In this document: positions 61,101-64,000 of the stretch, one piece after another | Layout: each line of letters begins with the position of its first letter | Position numbering within the stretch: position 1 is the stretch's first letter | DNA from: WHSV01 sp050694055 | GTDB lineage: Bacteria > Actinomycetota > CADDZG01 > WHSQ01 | DNA: 64,000 nucleotides | Direction of reading: 5' to 3' | Assembly (NCBI GenBank): GCA_050694055.1 | Contig: JBOGWX010000161.1 | Coordinates: forward strand, 1 to 64,000 | Notes under the pieces: model-generated | Seen by the model: the letters and a program-made list of their open reading frames with translations, nothing else | What the model was told of the DNA's origin: nothing | Databases searched by the model: none | Position numbers and translations under genes: made by a program

Positions 61101-61829
61101 ATGCCGAAAACCGGCAAGCGTTTGAAGGAATCACTGAGCAAGATCGACCGCGACCAACTGCACTCAGCGGGTGCCGCGCTGAAGCTGCTGAAGTCCCTCC
61201 CCTCGGCCAAGTTCGACGAGACCGTCGAGCTGAACCTTCGACTGGGAGTCGACCCTCGTAAGGCCGACCAGATGGTTAGAGGCGCGGTGTCTCTTCCCAA
61301 GGGCACGGGCAAGAGCATTCGCGTCGCCGTCTTCGCCAAAGGAGAGCAGGCCAAGTCGGCCGAAGAGGCGGGCGCCGACGTGGTCGGTGACGACGATCTA
61401 GCCGAACGTATCCAGGGCGGCTGGCTCGACTTCGACGCCGCGGTCGCGACCCCCGACATGATGCCCGTCGTGGGCAAGCTGGGACGAGTTCTCGGCCCCC
61501 GCGGCCTGATGCCGAACCCCAAGTCCGGAACCGTGACGCCGGACGTCGCGAAGGCCGTCGGTGATCTCAAGGGTGGTCTCGTCGAGTACCGCACCGATCG
61601 CCACGGCAATCTGCACCTCGTCATCGGGAAGAAGAGCTTCGAAGAGGGTGATCTCGCAGTGAATTACGCCACGGTGATGGACGAGCTCGTCCGCGCAAAA
61701 CCGCCCGCCGCCAAGGGCCGGTACCTGAAGAGCATCACGGTATCGACGACCATGGGTCCCGGCGTGCGCATAGATCCGACTCGCTACAAGGACCTCGAGG
61801 AGAAGCACCTGGAGGAAGTCGAGGGGTAG
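61101..61829 (+). CDS. rplA: 50S ribosomal protein L1
   Basis: 242 residues. FDETVELNLRLGVDPRKADQ, the central GADVVGDDDLAERIQGG and LGPRGLMPNPKSGTV are L1 signatures. It forms the L1 stalk and in bacteria commonly represses its own rplK-rplA mRNA; a leader site was not identified here, though 69 bases separate the two genes. rplJ/rplL do not follow directly; other genes intervene. Confidence 0.98.
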   Translation: MPKTGKRLKESLSKIDRDQLHSAGAALKLLKSLPSAKFDETVELNLRLGVDPRKADQMVRGAVSLPKGTGKSIRVAVFAKGEQAKSAEEAGADVVGDDDLAERIQGGWLDFDAAVATPDMMPVVGKLGRVLGPRGLMPNPKSGTVTPDVAKAVGDLKGGLVEYRTDRHGNLHLVIGKKSFEEGDLAVNYATVMDELVRAKPPAAKGRYLKSITVSTTMGPGVRIDPTRYKDLEEKHLEEVEG

Positions 61830-61889
61830 CCGGCGATCCTCTCTCGAATCGCGCGCGGCACGACCGTCGCACGATGGGGAGAGCATGCA

Positions 61890-62237
61890 ATGGAAGCGAC
61901 AGACGATAGTTGGCAATCTCTCGAGGCCGAGCGCATGCTCGGTCTCATTGCTGATCGCGATCGCCTACGCGTGTTCAGCGCGCTGGCGCTCGGCGCGTCA
62001 TCGACGACGGATATTCGCGCGCTGACGGCTCTCGATGCGCGCACGATCGAAAAAGCACTGGCTCGCCTGGTGGCCGGCGAACTCGTGGTGAGAGAGCCGA
62101 ACGGAGTCGTGAGGATTCTGACGGAAGAGCTGATGACGGTGGCGCGCAGCATCGGCGAGAAGCGCAGGGCGGAGGATCCCAACGGCGACGTCCCAGGCGC
62201 CATGGTCCTTGCCCGGTTCCTGCGAGCGGACGGCTGA
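61890..62237 (+). CDS. Winged-helix N-terminal half of a DUF2087-type regulator
   Basis: 115 residues with an ArsR-like fold: LGLIADRDRLRVFSALALGA, STTDIRALTALDARTIEKAL and LVVREPNGVVRIL. In relatives this region is the first half of a single protein with a C-terminal DUF2087 domain. Here a TGA (62235-62237) ends it and overlaps the ATG of the DUF2087 part. A DNA-binding role is inferred. Confidence 0.65.
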   Translation: MEATDDSWQSLEAERMLGLIADRDRLRVFSALALGASSTTDIRALTALDARTIEKALARLVAGELVVREPNGVVRILTEELMTVARSIGEKRRAEDPNGDVPGAMVLARFLRADG

Positions 62238-62455
62238 TGTCGATTCCGGTGCAGCATTCGAAGCGGGCGATAGTGCTCGACCACCTCGCGCAGGACTTCG
62301 AGCCGGGCAAGCGCTATCCAGAAAAGGAGGTCAATTCGATCCTCGGTCGTTACCACGACGATGTTGCGGCTCTGCGGCGCTATCTGGTGGACGAGGGCTT
62401 CATGGAGCGCGAGGCGGGCGTCTACTGGCGCGCCGGCGGCAGCTTCGAGATCTGA
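62237..62455 (+). CDS. DUF2087 domain protein (C-terminal half)
   Basis: 72 residues. SKRAIVLDHLAQDFEPGKRY, then YPEKEVNSILGRYHDDVAAL, RRYLVDEGFMEREAGVYWR is a complete DUF2087 domain. Its ATG overlaps the stop of the preceding winged-helix gene (TGATG), one frame away, so either the ancestral protein was split by a small indel or the two halves are made by coupled translation. Confidence 0.75.
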   Translation: MSIPVQHSKRAIVLDHLAQDFEPGKRYPEKEVNSILGRYHDDVAALRRYLVDEGFMEREAGVYWRAGGSFEI

Positions 62456-62471
62456 CCGATAGGGTCGCACC

Positions 62472-63344
62472 ATGCAGCTCTACACCGTGCTTCGACCGGT
62501 AGAGGCGGAGCGACCCGTGATGATCTCCGCCCTCATGGGTTGGGTGGATGCCGCCTCGGTCGCGACCGATGCCGCCAAGCACATCGCCGCAACCGGGCCG
62601 GTCGTTGCCTATTTCGAGCCGGACGAGCTCTTCGATTACCGCTCCAACCGGCCGATCCTCGATATCGTCGACGGCGCGATGGCGAACGTGACCTGGCCCG
62701 AGATCTCGGTCAGGGAGTCGACTCTGGGGAGCCGTGGCGTTCTGGTGATGACGGGTACCGAGCCCGACATGCGCTGGCGAGCGTTCTCGTCGTCCGTGGT
62801 TCAACTTGCACAGGAGCTGAACGTCGGCCTTCACGTGACACTCGGCTCCGTGCCTGCGGCGGTGCCTCACACGAAACCCACTGCGATGCTGACCACGGCG
62901 TCGCGCGAGGGCCTGCTGGCGGACGTCGATCAGCCGCCGCCGACCATGCGGGTGCCGAGTGCCGCGATCAGCATCGTGGACCGTGCGCTCGGGCAGGCCG
63001 GCATCGACACCGTGGGCTTCTTCGCTCAGGTGCCGCATTATGTCGCCGGCCCCTACCACGACGCCGTTTTGGTCTTGGTGGGACGCGTGGCATCGCAACT
63101 GGGGGCCGAGGTCTCGCTCGACGAGCTCCGCCGGCAGGCCCTTACCGAGCGCGCCCAGCTCGACGCGATCGTCGAGGGTCGCCCCGATGCCAAGGAGTAC
63201 GTAGAGCGGCTCGAGGCGCTAGCGGAGGAGGAGCGCATTCCCTCGGGCGACGAGCTCGCCGACGAGTTCCAGCGCTACTTCAGCCAGCAGGATCCCGGCG
63301 GCGGCTTTCCCGGCGGCGGCAGTTCGGGCCCCTTCGACAACTAG
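62472..63344 (+). CDS. PAC2 family protein
   Basis: 290 residues. VMISALMGWVDAASVATDAA, ELFDYRSNRPILDI and TGTEPDMRWRAFSS match the PAC2 (proteasome assembly chaperone 2-like) family common in actinobacteria. The C-terminus is acidic, then Gly-rich (GGGFPGGGSSGPFDN). Its bacterial role is unknown; a link to proteasome assembly is only by family name. It starts 16 bases after the DUF2087 gene. The 150 bases that follow hold no clear gene. Confidence 0.85.
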   Translation: MQLYTVLRPVEAERPVMISALMGWVDAASVATDAAKHIAATGPVVAYFEPDELFDYRSNRPILDIVDGAMANVTWPEISVRESTLGSRGVLVMTGTEPDMRWRAFSSSVVQLAQELNVGLHVTLGSVPAAVPHTKPTAMLTTASREGLLADVDQPPPTMRVPSAAISIVDRALGQAGIDTVGFFAQVPHYVAGPYHDAVLVLVGRVASQLGAEVSLDELRRQALTERAQLDAIVEGRPDAKEYVERLEALAEEERIPSGDELADEFQRYFSQQDPGGGFPGGGSSGPFDN

Positions 63345-63494
63345 CGACTACGCGAGATCCAGTCCCGATGATCGGTCGCAGATCGACGCGCCGGGGCACG
63401 ATTTGACTATGGGTCCCGCCCACCGGTTGCGAGAGCGAAAAGGCGTTCCCGGGCCCCTTCCCGTCGGCTTCATGGGCCCGGTGATGGCCAACCA

Positions 63495-64000
63495 TTATCC
63501 AGAGCCGGGGTTCCAGCGTTCTCGGTGGACGATTTGCTCGGCCGGCCGACGGCCTCGTTTGGCCGAGCCGGTCGTGGCGGTCGAGGCGGCGTGACCGATC
63601 GTGATGATTCCGACCGGTGACACGTCGGTGGGGATGGCGAGTAAGCGCCTCAGACCCTCGAGCCTGTGGGAGCCGAAGAAGCCGGCGCTGAGTCCTTCGT
63701 CCACGGCGGCCAGGAGAAGCAGCATCATGGTTGCACCCGCGTCGACCCACCAGTAGGGGACGGACCACTCCATCTCGGTCCCGTCCTCGGTGAGCTTGTC
63801 CGCCTCCTGATAGCGCTCGTGGTAATCGTCCTCACGGACGCATACCACGACGTGGATCGGGGCGGTCGACATCCACGGAGGCATCCCCTGCGCGACGTAA
63901 TGAGGCTCGTTTCCCAACTCGGCGATGGCTCGACGCGTCTTCGCTTCGGTGACGACGACGAGGTACTGACCCTGGGTGTGGCCGGCACTGGGAGCCCGAC
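63495..64000 (-). CDS. Nitroreductase family protein (5' end beyond window)
   Basis: About 168 C-terminal codons are present; the frame runs off the right edge, where RAPSAGHTQGQYLVVVTEAK gives the FMN-phosphate-binding motif. Further on, VDAGATMMLLLLAAVDEGLSAGFFGSH and LAIPTDVSPVGIITIGHAAS match FMN-dependent nitroreductases, ending in a short basic tail. Such flavoproteins reduce nitro compounds or act in F420/FMN chemistry; the substrate is unknown. Confidence 0.8.
   Translation of the reverse strand, partial: RAPSAGHTQGQYLVVVTEAKTRRAIAELGNEPHYVAQGMPPWMSTAPIHVVVCVREDDYHERYQEADKLTEDGTEMEWSVPYWWVDAGATMMLLLLAAVDEGLSAGFFGSHRLEGLRRLLAIPTDVSPVGIITIGHAASTATTGSAKRGRRPAEQIVHRERWNPGSG

Overview
The window is GC-rich chromosomal DNA from an actinobacterium (Actinomycetota), probably a deep-branching lineage outside the classical Mycobacterium/Streptomyces groups. 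The gene order tilS-hpt-ftsH-folE-folP-folB-folK-panC-coaX-lysS-clpC-radA-carD-ispD-ispF-cysS-rlmB, followed further on by secE-nusG-rplK-rplA, is a typical actinobacterial backbone. A SigH-like sigma factor, DUF2342 and DUF3263 proteins, a NusG with a long acidic N-terminus and many GTG/TTG starts fit the same picture. The class cannot be fixed from this sequence alone.

Layout. 0-10 kb is mostly accessory: a frameshifted secreted RTX-type gene, a cupredoxin lipoprotein coupled to a DUF2330 protein, a class-V aminotransferase, a DUF5317 membrane protein, a possible 29-residue peptide and RNA hairpin ahead of a GGDEF-EAL cyclic-di-GMP enzyme, and a two-gene MgtE/PhoU-TrkA_C cation transporter. 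10-26 kb is a long plus-strand housekeeping block (tRNA lysidine synthetase, purine salvage, FtsH, folate, pantothenate/CoA, LysRS). It is interrupted by a one-gene cassette flanked by 49-bp perfect inverted repeats and by a secreted metallopeptidase gene carrying an in-frame amber codon. 26-38 kb holds clpC, a pair of strong hairpin terminators, a large secreted M36 peptidase on the minus strand, an ABC exporter pair and radA. 38-45 kb is the carD-ispD-ispF-cysS-rlmB run, a SigH-like sigma factor, tRNA-Thr, a glutamate dehydrogenase-family enzyme and small DUF3263 and LytR_C proteins.

45-55 kb groups sugar and osmolyte genes (OtsB, an atypical OtsA-like GT20 enzyme, glycerate kinase, a damaged GpgS) around a nickel/cobalt ECF transporter (CbiM-N-Q-O). 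The transporter has a Nur-like palindrome in front of it and a Fur-family regulator converging on it. 55-58.5 kb has threonine synthase with a ThiS/MoaD-like sulfur carrier, two paralogous receiver-only response regulators, and an ECF sigma/zinc anti-sigma pair. 58.5-64 kb has tRNA-Trp with a good promoter, secE-nusG-rplK-rplA, a split DUF2087 regulator, a PAC2 protein and an edge-truncated nitroreductase.

The most unusual items are the inverted-repeat-flanked AbiEi/DUF559 nuclease cassette between ftsH and folE, several broken genes (RTX, amber-interrupted peptidase, gpgS with an insertion plus internal deletion, split DUF2087), apparent non-canonical start codons for ispD (ATA) and cbiQ (CTG), and several repeated, operator-like elements. 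No CRISPR array, transposase, integrase or phage gene was seen.
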